The notes beneath the pieces are model-generated. The model was not told the origin of the DNA. It saw nothing but the letters and a program-made list of their open reading frames with translations, and searched no databases. The position numbers and the translations under genes were made by a program. Shown here in pieces: positions 1 through 11,234 of a stretch of 64,000 nt of DNA. The DNA lies in assembly GCA_963556695.1 (NCBI GenBank), contig CAUWAG010000003.1:7936001-8000000 (forward strand), in the 5' to 3' direction. Each line of letters begins with the position of its first letter. The first letter of the stretch is position 1. Origin of the DNA: Anthostomella pinea (lineage: Eukaryota > Ascomycota > Sordariomycetes > Xylariales > Xylariaceae).

Positions 1-417
1 ATGGCCATCGACATCATCAAGTTCTCGTTCATGACGCACCGCACCTGCGACGGGGAGGTCCCTCAAACCTTGCGAAGTACCCTGGACAAGGTGGGGTGTC
101 TGAGGGCTATTCCCACAGTCACTCGTCCTCAACCACCACTGTTGCGTCGTTCCCTGCCGCCGCAGACACTGAGCGGCAAGCCTCCTGCGGTGAGCCTGCG
201 TGTGCTCTACGAGGCATCAAAGGCCAACGCAGACCGGATGCTGGAGGAGCACAAGAAGAATGAAGAGGCCCTCGAGGCCAAACAAAAGGAGGCTGATGAG
301 ATGAAGCCACGTAATGATGCGGTAGAGGTCCCCCTTGTAAGCGACGACGCGGCGGCAGCCGAAAGTCCGTTGGGGCCGCAACCCCTTGGCACGTGTATGA
401 ATTACCTACCTACGTAG
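1..417 (+). CDS. Hypothetical protein, possibly 5'-truncated by the window edge
   Basis: An open frame of 138 codons starts on the first base of the window and ends in TAG at 415-417, so the true start may lie outside. I do not recognise the product. The first half is basic and Pro/Ser-rich. Residues ~70-105 are Lys/Glu/Ala-rich (LYEASKANADRMLEEHKKNE) and would form a coiled coil. The last stretch is acidic and Ala-rich. Base composition is ordinary for the genic part of the window and stops abruptly at the retrotransposon border ~250 bp downstream. It could be the tail of a larger gene or a chance frame. Confidence 0.3.
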   Translation: MAIDIIKFSFMTHRTCDGEVPQTLRSTLDKVGCLRAIPTVTRPQPPLLRRSLPPQTLSGKPPAVSLRVLYEASKANADRMLEEHKKNEEALEAKQKEADEMKPRNDAVEVPLVSDDAAAAESPLGPQPLGTCMNYLPT

Positions 418-663
418 ATAACACAATATTATGCCCTGGCGATCATATCTGCTCCCCTTTTCCCATCTCCCTGCATCTTAAGTCACAGTGAACTGCAATA
501 CAATACCTCGTGATCGTGACAACTCCTTGATGTGCTACGCAATGCTCAAAGCCTCGACAGTGTGTGGTGGCAGGGCTGGCAGGATCCGACTGAAGCACGT
601 ATTGCACTGTATGTTCGACGCCAAATTTCTCATCTCACAGTATCGGACGGTATATAAACTTAT

Positions 664-848
664 TGCGAGCAGTATCCATCTGTCTATGTAAGCAGTATGT
701 AGGGATCAGCCACGCTATCGGGTCGTATAAGGACCTATAAAGGACTTAAGTATATTTTACCACCAACAAACCATTGATAAACCTTTTTTAAATATAATGA
801 CGCTATTACGTTTATACTATATTTATTAATTTATAAATAATGTTTTTA
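664..848. repeat. Left LTR of the RIP-degraded retrotransposon
   Basis: It aligns end to end with 11235-11420. The outer (left) part keeps its G and C bases, as in GCAGTATGTAGGGATCAGCC. The inner (right) part has C to T and G to A changes relative to the other LTR. The possible TATA-like motifs CGTATAAGG and CTATAAAGG are present. Target duplication CTTAT lies at 659-663. Confidence 0.85.
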
Positions 849-2603
849 TAACAATATTTTTTTTAATTCGGATATTAATAATTAATAAAAGCATCTTTTA
901 ACTAATAATTGATTAAAAGATACTTACACTTACGACCGTTTTTAATACTGACAAACCGTACTTAAATTATAAACGCATATTATCCAAAAATAAGTAAAGG
1001 CAAATTATTGAAAACTTTTTAAACTATATTAATTATTTAAAAGGTATAAATTAAAAAATAACCAGAAAAAATATTAACTTTTTAACCTAATAAATAACTA
1101 TTTAAAAATGCTTATAAAATTAATTCGATTAAATAATTGTTAAAAACGATTTGTTTAAGCTTATGAAAAAGCAAGTAAAGTATATAAATAAGAAAATCCG
1201 GCGTAGATTTACTAATAAACTTAAGAAGATTAAAAATCTTAAAATATTCTATAAAAGTACTATAAACCTTAAATTTAATAAGAATGTTATTAATAAAAGG
1301 TAACTTAAAAGCCATTAAAAGATAAAAGTAACTTTTATATTTATATATATGTATATAATTCAGTTTTATTGAACATTATAACGTTTGTCTATTAATAACG
1401 TTAATATTAGTTATAACGAAGATTATATATTAAGCCTTAACTTTTAAAAAATCAGAATGTTATTAACTTTTTATAACTTTAATTTTTATTATTATTATCA
1501 ACCTTTTCGTTATTAAATTATAACGAAAAGTTAAAAGTAAAGTAATTACCAACGGTATACGCGCTACCGTAAAAAAACTGTTAAATCTTTAATCTTAAAA
1601 CTGAAAACTGAAAAACCTTTAATAAGTTTTTAAAAAGTAAAACTGCATTCCTAGCAAAATAGAAACTAAAAACAATCCGGTTTAAAAACCTTATTATAAA
1701 TAAAAATTAAATAAAAATTAATCGTTTATATAACTTCTCATCGATTTTTTCTTATTTTTCGTTATTATTGAATAAAGTTGATATTTTTTTTTTTAGTTCT
1801 ATTACCGTTAGAAAATGATAAATTATTACGTTAAAAAAGGCTTGAAAAGTACAAGAAAAATACAAGCTTAAATAAAACGATTCGACTTTAAACCTTGTCT
1901 TAATGCATATTTTAAAAAATCTATTTAATTAAATTTGCTATAAAAAAGCGCTCTTTTTCGCCTTACACGATATTAATTTGAAAAGAACAGGGCTAATAAA
2001 ACGTAACAGAGTTTATTTTATAGTTTTTATTATTAAAACGTATTAATATAAATTTTTATACATATATTTGATCTTTAAAGAGCTTTAAAATGCTTAAAAC
2101 GTTTAATAAACCGAATTTTTTTTATTTTTTTTTGCCGTATATAAAAAAAGGGTTTAAGAAAAATCTTAGAAAATTTAACGTACAATAAATTTTTTCCTAT
2201 AAAACTGAATAAAGATTTAAGTTTTAAATCAAACTTTGAGTAATCATTTACAGTATTTATAACAAGCATTAAAAATATTATTCATTAAGATAATAACATT
2301 TATTACCTTATTATTAGTTAAAAGCTTAATTTATTCTCAAAATATATATATAGCTGTCTCTTAATAAGGTTTAAGATCGCGTTAACCATCGAATCTTAAT
2401 AGCAAGAAAGCAGCTATAGCTATTGGAAACGCCTTTAACAAAGCCACTACACCGAAGTTGAACTCTCTAATTAACGCCGGTAAAGAAAATAAAAATAAAA
2501 CTATAGTAAATGTTGTTTACTTTATAGAAAAATAAAAGTTTAGTTTTAAATTAATGATTTATTAAGAAGTTTTAAAATTAAATCTATAAAATAACACGTC
2601 ATA

Positions 2604-2654
2604 ACGTAGGTCACAAGCGAGCGGCAATTACAAGCGAACGGCAACTTTTCACCA
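2604..2654 (+). repeat. Terminal inverted repeat of pogo A, left arm
   Basis: The arm starts ACGTAGGTCA. Cores CAAGCGA lie at 2614-2620 and 2631-2637, followed by the half-sites GCGGCAA and ACGGCAA. The partner is 4413-4463. Confidence 0.93.
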
Positions 2655-2709
2655 ATCTTCTAACCAACATGTCAAATAACTCGACCACAACGCATTTAAT
2701 TCAATCTAA

Positions 2710-4365
2710 TCAATCGGATTCTTCTTCTTCAGACGTTTCTATCTCTATTGTACAAGTTCGCGCATTATGGCCAGTGTTGCCGCAAACGTCACAACGTCGC
2801 TCACGCGCTGCCGCCCTCCTCGGACGACGACTACCTTCACCCATTTCCTGTCTTGCCAGCTCACCACTATCCTTTACAGCCTGGAGACCTACTGCATTTT
2901 CAACGGAAAGTACTCCTCCTTTCACTAGACGTTTGTTTTTTGTCCTCCGGCGTTTACTTAGTAGGTGATTGGCCTCCTCTAGCTCGCGGACCCGGGAATC
3001 AACCAAAGCGACCTTGTGCATAAGACCGTATGTAGCCTTTGAAAACGAGCTCAACGCATCAATTATTGATGTAGGTGAGCTTCCCTGGTGGTTTCTGACT
3101 CGATTTCGGATATGAACCAATTGGTTGACCGCTTCGTTGATGGTGGTAGGCGTCTTCGAAGTCCAAGTAGTGGGTGGCAGATTGGGGTCTGGCGACGGTG
3201 TTCGTACGACAGCGACAGCATCCAGTTTCGAAATGACACTTTCTGGGTCAAAAGGAACAAGCCCAGTGGCACTGAAACCTGCTCGAATGTTCCCTGGCGT
3301 CATAGCAGCGTTGTGTGCTTCACAAAACGCTGCAAGGAAGTCCTCCTTCGAAACATGGGTTATATGACGCCGCATGAGATCCTCAATCATGCGACCGTAC
3401 GCTCGTTTGAGCGGGCTAAAACAACTGACATCTAAAGGCTGGAGCCTGTGTGACGAGTGGGCAGGCATACAAAGGGTAATAATGCTGTTGTTCTGGCAAT
3501 ATCTCTCAAAGATCTGGGAATGGTGGCTTTCGTGACCATCTAGGATGAGGAGGCGTTTACCGGCAGTCATACGCGGTCTGGTATACTTGTCGAAATGCCG
3601 AATCCATTCCAACCCAATCTCGTTCGTAGTCCACCCATTATCGGACACGGCCACCTTCCAATCGCGTGGTAATGTCGTGTCGCGATACCATGACGCGAGG
3701 TGGGTTTTGCCCTGTAGAATGATGAACGGCGGGACCACCCAACCATCAGCATTGACAGCAGAAATTGCTGTAGACCATTCCCTGTTGCCTTGCTGGGCTT
3801 GTCTAGGCCTACCACGTCTTTCGGCGCTTGTAATGACCATACCGGACCCAATAATGCCCATCATAAACCCAGTCTCGTCGAAGTTGTAAATATCCGCGTC
3901 TTGGATACCATGTTTCGCGATTGCCGCCGCAACTTGGCGAAACCACGCGCGATACGCGTCCGGATCTTCGTTCAAGACCCTCTCGTAGTCCATCCTCCGA
4001 TGAAAACGCGTCCGGAGGCCTGGTGTACGTTTGATGAAGTTCGCCGTCCAGTTCTTTCCAACGCGTCCAGCCCCGCGCGCCGCCAACAATTGATTTGCCA
4101 TATCTTCAACATAAGTGTACCGGGGCGGAAATGCTCGCGCATCCAGGTCGATTATGAAGGAACAAATGGCATTCTCTTCAGAAACCGTAAGTTTCAAAGA
4201 ATTAGGCATGCTATCGCGTCGTGATGGTCGGCCGGCGATTCTAGCCTTCAAGGTATTGTATGGGACATGGAAAGTCTTAGAAAGCTTGCCAATGGTAATA
4301 TGAGGGTCGCGTCGCTTAGCTTGGACAGCAAGCTGTAAGTCTGATTCGCTATAACGCAATGCCAT
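2710..4365 (-). CDS. Fot1/pogo-family DDE transposase (element A)
   Basis: The protein (551 aa) cuts and pastes its own element. Residues ~6-47 form a Psq-type helix-turn-helix. Residues ~52-140 are the CENP-B/Tc5-like second DNA-binding domain. The DDE catalytic core follows: D163 in YNFDETGF, D276 in LILDGHESHH and D312 in LQPLDVSCF, with 35 residues between the last two. A CCHC zinc knuckle (CDVCGNTGHNARTC) lies just before the acidic C-terminus (SEEEESD). The start at 4365 (MALRYSESDL) is shared with the homologue in element B and lies inside the left-hand DNA-binding domain. No frameshift or stop is seen, so it is probably functional. It differs from the B protein mainly in residues 24-46, the recognition helices (see findings). 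Confidence 0.95.
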   Translation of the reverse strand: MALRYSESDLQLAVQAKRRDPHITIGKLSKTFHVPYNTLKARIAGRPSRRDSMPNSLKLTVSEENAICSFIIDLDARAFPPRYTYVEDMANQLLAARGAGRVGKNWTANFIKRTPGLRTRFHRRMDYERVLNEDPDAYRAWFRQVAAAIAKHGIQDADIYNFDETGFMMGIIGSGMVITSAERRGRPRQAQQGNREWSTAISAVNADGWVVPPFIILQGKTHLASWYRDTTLPRDWKVAVSDNGWTTNEIGLEWIRHFDKYTRPRMTAGKRLLILDGHESHHSQIFERYCQNNSIITLCMPAHSSHRLQPLDVSCFSPLKRAYGRMIEDLMRRHITHVSKEDFLAAFCEAHNAAMTPGNIRAGFSATGLVPFDPESVISKLDAVAVVRTPSPDPNLPPTTWTSKTPTTINEAVNQLVHIRNRVRNHQGSSPTSIIDALSSFSKATYGLMHKVALVDSRVRELEEANHLLSKRRRTKNKRLVKGGVLSVENAVGLQAVKDSGELARQEMGEGSRRPRRAAARERRCDVCGNTGHNARTCTIEIETSEEEESD

Positions 4366-4412
4366 TATTGTTGGTTGATCAATTGGGAGCCTTGATTGAA
4401 AGGTTGGGTGGC

Positions 4413-4463
4413 TGGTGAAAAGTTGCCGCTCGCTTGTAATTGCCGCTCGCTTGTGACCTACGT
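4413..4463 (-). repeat. Terminal inverted repeat of pogo A, right arm
   Basis: Reverse complement of 2604-2654 with one G/A difference in the second half-site. It ends at the TA duplication 4464-4465. Confidence 0.93.
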
Positions 4464-4704
4464 TATAATAATAGTAAAATTAACAATAATAATTATAATT
4501 ATAAAAATAATAATAGCTATAAAATAATAATTAACACAGCCATAACGCTTAAAATCATAATAACCGTAATAATTATAAAGGTTAAAAACCGTAAAGATTA
4601 TTGATAAGTTTAAAAAAAGAATTATATATTCAAATCGTAATAAATAAAGTTATTTTTATCGTAATTATTTCAATTAACGATAAAATTAATAATAATAATA
4701 AAAC

Positions 4705-4909
4705 TGTCGGATATGGGTGGCTTTTGGTGTTGGCTCAAGGTGGTTCGTGCACTAGGATGAGGGGTTGGTTGCCCCACCGCTCCGTCGCTACGCTAGATAG
4801 ATGCGCCGCACCAGTATTTAGCTGTAAATCCGTCCGTACGAGGTAGACACGAAATAAGCAACTAAACAAGCTACATACACCCAAAACCACTGCGCCTTAG
4901 ATTCTTACA
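4705..4909 (+). mobile_element. Solo LTR, family D
   Basis: A 205-bp GC-rich island begins TGTCGGATATGG, ends TTCTTACA and is flanked by the 5-bp duplication AAAAC (4700-4704 and 4910-4914). There is no internal domain or second LTR nearby, so it is a solo LTR left by recombination. It contains a TATTTAG TATA-like motif. It shows little RIP compared with the retrotransposon it landed in. Confidence 0.8.
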
Positions 4910-5254
4910 AAAACTGATAATAACGATAATTAAATAAATATAATTATAAATTTAAGCTTAAAAACTATATTTTATTTAAATTAAACTTCATAGAAAGTAC
5001 GCGTGTTGAAACCAAAAACACCTTTATTACTTATAAATACTTCAAAACTCTTTATAAACCTTTTCAAGATTACGGTAATGAAATAATTACTTATATTGTT
5101 AGCGTTTAAAATGATATATACGCTATTTCATTAAAATTTAAGAGCTTTTTATTTTTATTTTACGTTTGTAACGATAAAATAACGTTTAAATCAAACAATT
5201 TCTTAAAGAAGCCTAAAATTATTAACGTTAAAAAAGTCATTATTTTAATATTAA

Positions 5255-5458
5255 TGTAGGAACAGGCTTGAACGATCAATTATAATACTCAAGTAATGGG
5301 TCAAGGTCATGATGTTGCTGATAGTTGGATTGAGAGGAATCTAGCTAGGCTCGAAGGTCTGGCCAAGTGCCCTTTCAATCCACTATCTTATCTTATCTAA
5401 TCATACATGTGAATTCTGGTATAGATGGTTTGCATGTTGGAATCGTATGGATCCAACA
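5255..5458 (-). mobile_element. Solo LTR, family A, copy 1
   Basis: It is 204 bp long and reads in reverse: plus strand starts TGTAGGAACAGG and ends GGATCCAACA, the complement of TGTTGGATCC. The target duplication is ATTAA (5250-5254 and 5459-5463). It is homologous to 9081-9282, 52894-53354 and 53512-53715. Confidence 0.88.
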
Positions 5459-6502
5459 ATTAAACATATAAATATATATAAATCAAGATACTATAATATC
5501 TTTAACCTTGTTAAAAGCTCACGATCTTTTTAACAATGAAGTTTTTATAATTTAAACTTTTACTTAGTACGAAATCAATCTTAAACTAATAGAAGCTAAA
5601 AATCCTTTATAATATAAGTTCAAATATAATAATTATAAACTGTAGAAACGATATAATTCTTCATATCGTTATGAATATTTATAAGTAAAAATATATAGTT
5701 AAAATAAGTACTAATTAAATATTTATAAATAAAATAAAAGTCGTTAAATAAACTTTTATTAACTTGAATAGATTAAAAAATATTATAAAGTTTGATTAAA
5801 ACTCATATTATAAAAATGTCCTCTTAAAATCTTTTTAAAAAAGATTTGATACCGTATAAAAAGTTATTTCATGGTAATAACCTTATAAACCTTAATAAAA
5901 TAATCTTAGTGATCCTTGACTCTTTTAATTTTAAAAAATTAATATTAAAAATTGATAGATTAATACTTATAATATAATTTCTGCTTTTTAAAAAAGTTTC
6001 TACTAACCATATAATAAATTAACTAACGGTAAAATTAATGCATTAAAAAATAAAAGCTTAAAACCACCGTCAAAGGCGTGTTTATAATATTAAATAGGTT
6101 TAAAACGAAACTCGTAATTTAATATCGGCACTTTTACTACTTTAATACAAAAAGTTGGTTTAAACAATAAAAAAACAGTAAAAATCGGTTTAAGCCCTTT
6201 TAAAGTAGTTTAAATCCTTTCGATCACGTATAAACGAATAACAAATTTAAAAGTCTTTTTAAAAGTCCTAAAAGCGCTTAAAACTATATTGACGAGATTA
6301 TTTATAAAATACGAATAAAATTAAACCCGTTTTTATAAATAATGTAACATATTTTGAATTAATTATAAAATATTTTTTAAAGCTATAACTCTTAAATGTA
6401 TAACATTAAAAGCATCGTATTAAGCGCTTTAATTTAATACGTAATTTAAGTTTAAAAGTCTTGCATAACGTTATGACTTTAAAAAATTAGCTTTAAACTA
6501 TA

Positions 6503-6564
6503 ACGTAGCTGACAAGCGAGTTGACATTACAAGCGAGTTGGCACTCGTCATGAACTTTCCAACT
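6503..6564 (+). repeat. Terminal inverted repeat of pogo B, left arm
   Basis: The arm starts ACGTAGCTGA and partners 8299-8360 with one mismatch (T/C near 6558). Direct sub-repeats CAAGCGAGTTG lie at 6513 and 6530. Confidence 0.93.
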
Positions 6565-6600
6565 AATACGATTCAAACCATCATATCTCCACCAACAATA

Positions 6601-8254
6601 ATGGCACTGCGTTATAACGAATCAGACTTGCAGCTAGCTGTTCAAGCTAAACGACGTGACCCTCATATTCCTATATTTCAGCTTGCGAAACTCTTTAACG
6701 TCCCTCGTTCCACTTTGAGCAATAGAGTCAAAGGAATGCCATCACGACGCGACAGCATGCCCAATACTTTGAAACTTATGGTTTCCGAAGAGAATGCCAT
6801 TTGTTCCTTCATTCTTGACCTGGATGCGCGAGCATTTCCGCCCCGGTACAGTTATGTTGAAGATATGGCGAATCAATTGTTGGCGGCGCGTGGGGCTGGA
6901 CGCGTTGGAAAGAACTGGACGCGGAACTTCATCAAACGTACACCAGGCCTCCGGACGCGTTTTCATCGGAAGATAGACTACCAGAGGGTCTTGAACGAGG
7001 ATCCAGACGCGTATCGCGCGTGGTTTTGCCAAGTTACAGCAGCAGTCGCGAAACATGGTATCCAAGACGCGGATATTTACAACTTCAACGAGACTGGGTT
7101 TATGATGGGTATTATTGGGTCCGGCATGGTCGTTACAAGCGCCGAAAGACGTGGCAGGCCTAGACAAGCTCAGCAAAGCAACAGGGAATGGTCTACAGCA
7201 ATCTTTGCTGTTAATGCTAATGGTTGGGTGGTCCCGCCGTTCATCATTCTACAGGGCAAAACCCACCTCGCGTCATGGTATCGCGATACAATATTACCAC
7301 GCGATTGGAAGGTGGCCGTGTCTGACAACGGGTGGACCACAAATGAGATTGGTTTGGAATGGATTCAGCATTTCGACAAGTATACCAGACCGCGTATGAC
7401 TGCCGGTAAACGCCTCCTCATCCTAGATAGTCACGAAAGCCACCATTCCCAGGTCTTTGAGGATTATTGTCAGAACAACGGCATTATCACCCTTTGTATG
7501 CCTGCCCACTCGTCACACAGGCTCCAGCCTCTAGATGTCGGCTGTTTTAGCCCGCTCAAACGAGCTTACGGTTGCATGATTGAGGATCTCATCCGGCGTC
7601 ATATAACCCACGTTTCGAAGGAGGACTTCCTTGCAGCGTTTTGTGAAGCACACAACGCTGCTATGACGCCAGGAAACATTCGAGCAGGTTTCAGTGCCAC
7701 TGGGCTTGTTCCTTTTGACCCAGAAAGTGTCATTTCAAAGCTGGATGCTGTCGCTGTCATACGAACACCGTCGCCAGACCCCAATCTGCCACCCACTACT
7801 TGGACTTCGAAGACGCCTACCACCATTAACGAAGCGGTAAACCAATCGGTTTATATCCGAAACCGAGTCAGAAACCACCAGGGAAGCTCACCTACATCAA
7901 TAATTGATGCGTTGAGCTCGTTTTCGAAGGCTACATACGGTCTTGCATAAGGTCGTTTTGGTTGATTCCCGGGTCCGCGAACTAGAAGAGGCCAATCACC
8001 TACTAAGTAAACGCCGGAGAACAAAAAACAAATGTCTAATAAAAGGAGGAGTACTTTCCGTTAAAGATGCAGTAAATCTTCAGGCTGCAAAGGATGGTGC
8101 TGAGCTGGCAAAACAGGAAATGGGTGAAGGTAGTCGTCGTCCGAGGCGGGCGGCAGCGTGTGGGCGACGGTGTGGCGTTTGCGGCAATACTGGCCATAAT
8201 GCGCGAACTTGTACAATAGAGATAGAAACCTCTGAGGAAGAGGAATCCGATTGA
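6601..8254 (+). pseudogene. Fot1/pogo transposase of element B, broken
   Basis: Translation starts at 6601 (MALRYNESDL), matching the start of the A protein; an in-frame extension upstream runs through the inverted repeat and is not real. The frame ends at 7948-7950 because two bases present in A are missing near 7945. The remaining C-terminus, including the zinc knuckle CGVCGNTGHNARTC, continues in another frame to 8254. The first catalytic Asp is Asn (NFNETGF, codon 7087-7089, GAC to AAC). Many other differences from A are G to A or C to T (Gly to Ser in LDSHESHH, Arg to Gln, Arg to Cys, His to Tyr), so light RIP is likely. Residues 24-46 differ from A far more than the rest. Confidence 0.92.
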
Positions 8255-8298
8255 TTGAATTGAACTGAATGCATTGTGGTGAAGTTATTTGACATGGC

Positions 8299-8360
8299 AG
8301 TTGGAGAGTTCATGACGAGTGCCAACTCGCTTGTAATGTCAACTCGCTTGTCAGCTACGT
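8299..8360 (-). repeat. Terminal inverted repeat of pogo B, right arm
   Basis: Complement of 6503-6564; it ends at the TA duplication 8361-8362. Confidence 0.92.
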
Positions 8361-9080
8361 TATATAAAAGCCTGACGTAGTAATGAAAAACATGAATTTA
8401 ATATGTAAGCTATTAAGAATCTATATAGTAATGAAACCCTTATTCTAGTCGCTTTAATATTATATAATCAGTATCAAAACAATATATTCAAACGTAACAT
8501 TTAATTTTAAAACAAAGTAAAAGCAACGCAGGTAACATAAATCCCTTCGTACTTTTAAACCCATTTAAACGTTGTTACGTCGTATATTACTAATTAAACA
8601 AGCTGGTCAATGATTATTAAATTACCGTACTAACTATTTCAAAACGCGCTTAAACTTGTAAAAAAACTATACGATAAATTATTATTCCGCGAAAATTATC
8701 AAATCGAAATATATAATACTTATCCATTTAAAGCATTAGATTAACTTAAAAAACCGTAAAGTGTAAGGGAGAAAATTGTAATATAATTTTTTAAATAACT
8801 ATCTATTATAACTAATTAAAAATAAACAATTTCTCAAAATAATATACGTTAATACTAACGCTTCAAAATTAAAAGACTTTATATAATTTTTATACATATA
8901 AATACTTATATCATTAATTAAAATCGTTTAACAAAACGAAATTAAAGAACTAAAATAATGACATAATAAGAAAACGTTATAAATATTATTAAAAATTATA
9001 TTTATAATATTTAACATTGTTTCAAAAGCGAAAACAATACGTATAATAAAGCTATTAAAAAGTAAATTAAAAGCTTTTGT

Positions 9081-9282
9081 TGTTAGAACAGGCTTGACCG
9101 ATCAATCATAATACTCGAGTATGGGTCAAAGTTATGATGTTGCTGATAGGTTGGTTTGAGAGGTCTAGCTGGACTCCCAGGTCTGGCTAAGTGACCTCAC
9201 AATCCGGTATCTAATCTCTTATCTAATCCTACATGTGGGCTTGGTATGGATGGTTGGAATGTAGAATCGCATAGATCCAACA
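9081..9282 (-). mobile_element. Solo LTR, family A, copy 2
   Basis: It is 202 bp, in the same reverse orientation as copy 1 (plus strand TGTTAGAACAGG to GATCCAACA). The flanks TTTGT (9076-9080) and TTTAT (9283-9287) match a 5-bp duplication with one G to A change. Confidence 0.85.
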
Positions 9283-11234
9283 TTTATATTAAAAGCAAAA
9301 TTTATATAATAAAAATAAAACTTAATTACGCGCTTATAAGAGAAGAATTTAATATAAAGGAATTAAATTTTTAATAAGCTTTTCAAACCCAAATATTACT
9401 CTTAATTAACTAATATATCCTCCTTTTCGTTATGAACGTAAATAATTTTACCTTCAAAAAAGCTATAAATAGCTTTAAATATAGGCTATAAGTTAAAGTT
9501 ATCTTTGTAAAAATACGAAAAAACATCGAGAGAAAAATATGTTTAAGTTTAAAACTTTTAACAACATTATTTAAAGCTATCTGATTAACGTAAAATAAAT
9601 ACTAAACAAATATTTATTAATAAATAAACTTGATAAGTGAAAAGCGTAAACGACCGCTACAAAATAACGTGGAAAAATCGATTATAATAAAACGACTGTT
9701 ATAATAATGAAGAAAACATATTAATAAATCTTAATAACGCTTGCTATCTGAATAAAATAATATATTATTGAAGTAATTTTCGTCGCTATATACCTTTATA
9801 ATAAGCTTAAAAAAGATCTTTATAAACTATTACGTATATTAAAAGATATTTCAATACGTACTTAAAAAGTGTAATTATAATGAAAACATAATTATCGAAC
9901 CTTATAACCCTTTATATAAACTTAAGTAAATAAAGAATACCTAATAAAAAAATTAGAAAATTCTTTAAAGCACGAAAATTTAAGCCCTTTACTTTTAATA
10001 ATATCATTTATATTAATTACTTTACGAAACATATTATCGTTTTATACACTGATATTTTTTTTACTATTTAAACACGACTTTTAGCTGTTAAAAATATCGC
10101 TATTAATATTAAAAAAGATTTAAGTAAAAATAGAAAAGACGTCGGTTAATATATCAGCGTTAAAATTGTTAAAGTTATATAAAAAAATGTAAAGCTTAAT
10201 TAATCTTAATATTTAATAAAAGCGCTCAAATCTATTAAATAAATAAATAAAACGCGCGCATTTTTATAAGTTTTTAAGCTTGTTAGCTTTAAATACGTTA
10301 TCTTTTATAATTTTAAAAATCAAATAACTAATAAAAACGTCAAAAAACGCCTTTATATTTATCAAGTTTAACCTTTTTACGTATATTTTAAAACTTCAAT
10401 TTTTATAACGTTAGCGTAAGGTCTTTTTATAAATAACTTGGCCTTTAAGCCTTTAAAAATACTGAAGCAAAAAATTAAATACGTAAGAAGCACTATTAAT
10501 CGTAACATTTAATACTAGAAGCTTAATACCTAATACTTTACCGTAAATATACTAAGTTTAGATTATTAAACGCATGCGATATTAACTTATTAATGATTAA
10601 AATAATATTGAATGGATTTTTAATCATCTATATTTTATAATAAAAGCTTTAATGTTTTTAAAGAAGATCATGTAAGAAATTATAAGTATAAAAAATTAAA
10701 TCAAAAGACATAATACTTGATAAAACTATTGAAAATGCCCCTTATATTTATAAATCTCTTAGAAAGTTTAAGTTAATATTTTTAAAAAGCATTATAGTTA
10801 TATGAAATAATACTAGCGTTAAATCGTAAATAAAGAAGCTTAAAATATTTAAAACGCCATGATATTTATTTAATATATAACTATATTTGCTGAAAGATTA
10901 ACGAAAAAATATTTAAATTAAAACACGTTAAAAAACCCTATATTAATAGCTCTATAAAGCTATTCAATAATCTTAAATTTAAACAATTTATTACTTTCTT
11001 TTAAAAAAAATCAAAGCAATTAACTTGAAAAGGATATACTTATATAGGTTTACAGTATTATAATACGCTTAAGCTTACTAACAATTTAATTACATATTAA
11101 TCAAATATATTATAATACTTTTTCACAGTTAATAAAATAATCAAAATACAAACAAATAAGTTTTTGATTTATTAATTTAATTAAAAAATAACTAGCTATA
11201 TATAGCCTTTAATTGCAGCTATAAAAAAAAGACG

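Larger units (their letters stand above)
2604..4463 (-). mobile_element. Fot1/pogo DNA transposon A, intact
   Basis: This is an 1860-bp element flanked by TA duplications (2602-2603 and 4464-4465), with 51-bp terminal inverted repeats (2604-2654 and 4413-4463) that differ at one base. Each repeat carries two copies of CAAGCGA spaced 17 bp apart, the usual two-site layout for transposase binding. It has a single uninterrupted transposase gene on the minus strand and normal GC content, although it sits inside heavily RIP-mutated DNA. It therefore inserted after, or escaped, RIP. It is the only apparently autonomous element in the window. Confidence 0.93.
6503..8360 (+). mobile_element. Fot1/pogo DNA transposon B, inactive relative of A
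   Basis: This 1858-bp element has TA duplications (6501-6502 and 8361-8362) and 62-bp terminal inverted repeats (6503-6564 and 8299-8360) with one mismatch. The coding region and the 3' non-coding stretch closely match element A, but the inverted repeats and the 5' leader do not. The repeats keep CAAGCGA twice (6513-6519 and 6530-6536, 17 bp apart) but are followed by GTTGACA and GTTGGCA. The transposase gene is broken, so the element could move only with help from another source. Confidence 0.93.

Noticed and set aside
2669..4303. Many plus-strand frames within pogo A
   Set aside because: Complement shadows of the transposase.
6538..6600. Upstream extension of the pogo B transposase
   Set aside because: It runs through the inverted repeat; the A protein and conserved context begin at MALRY (6601).
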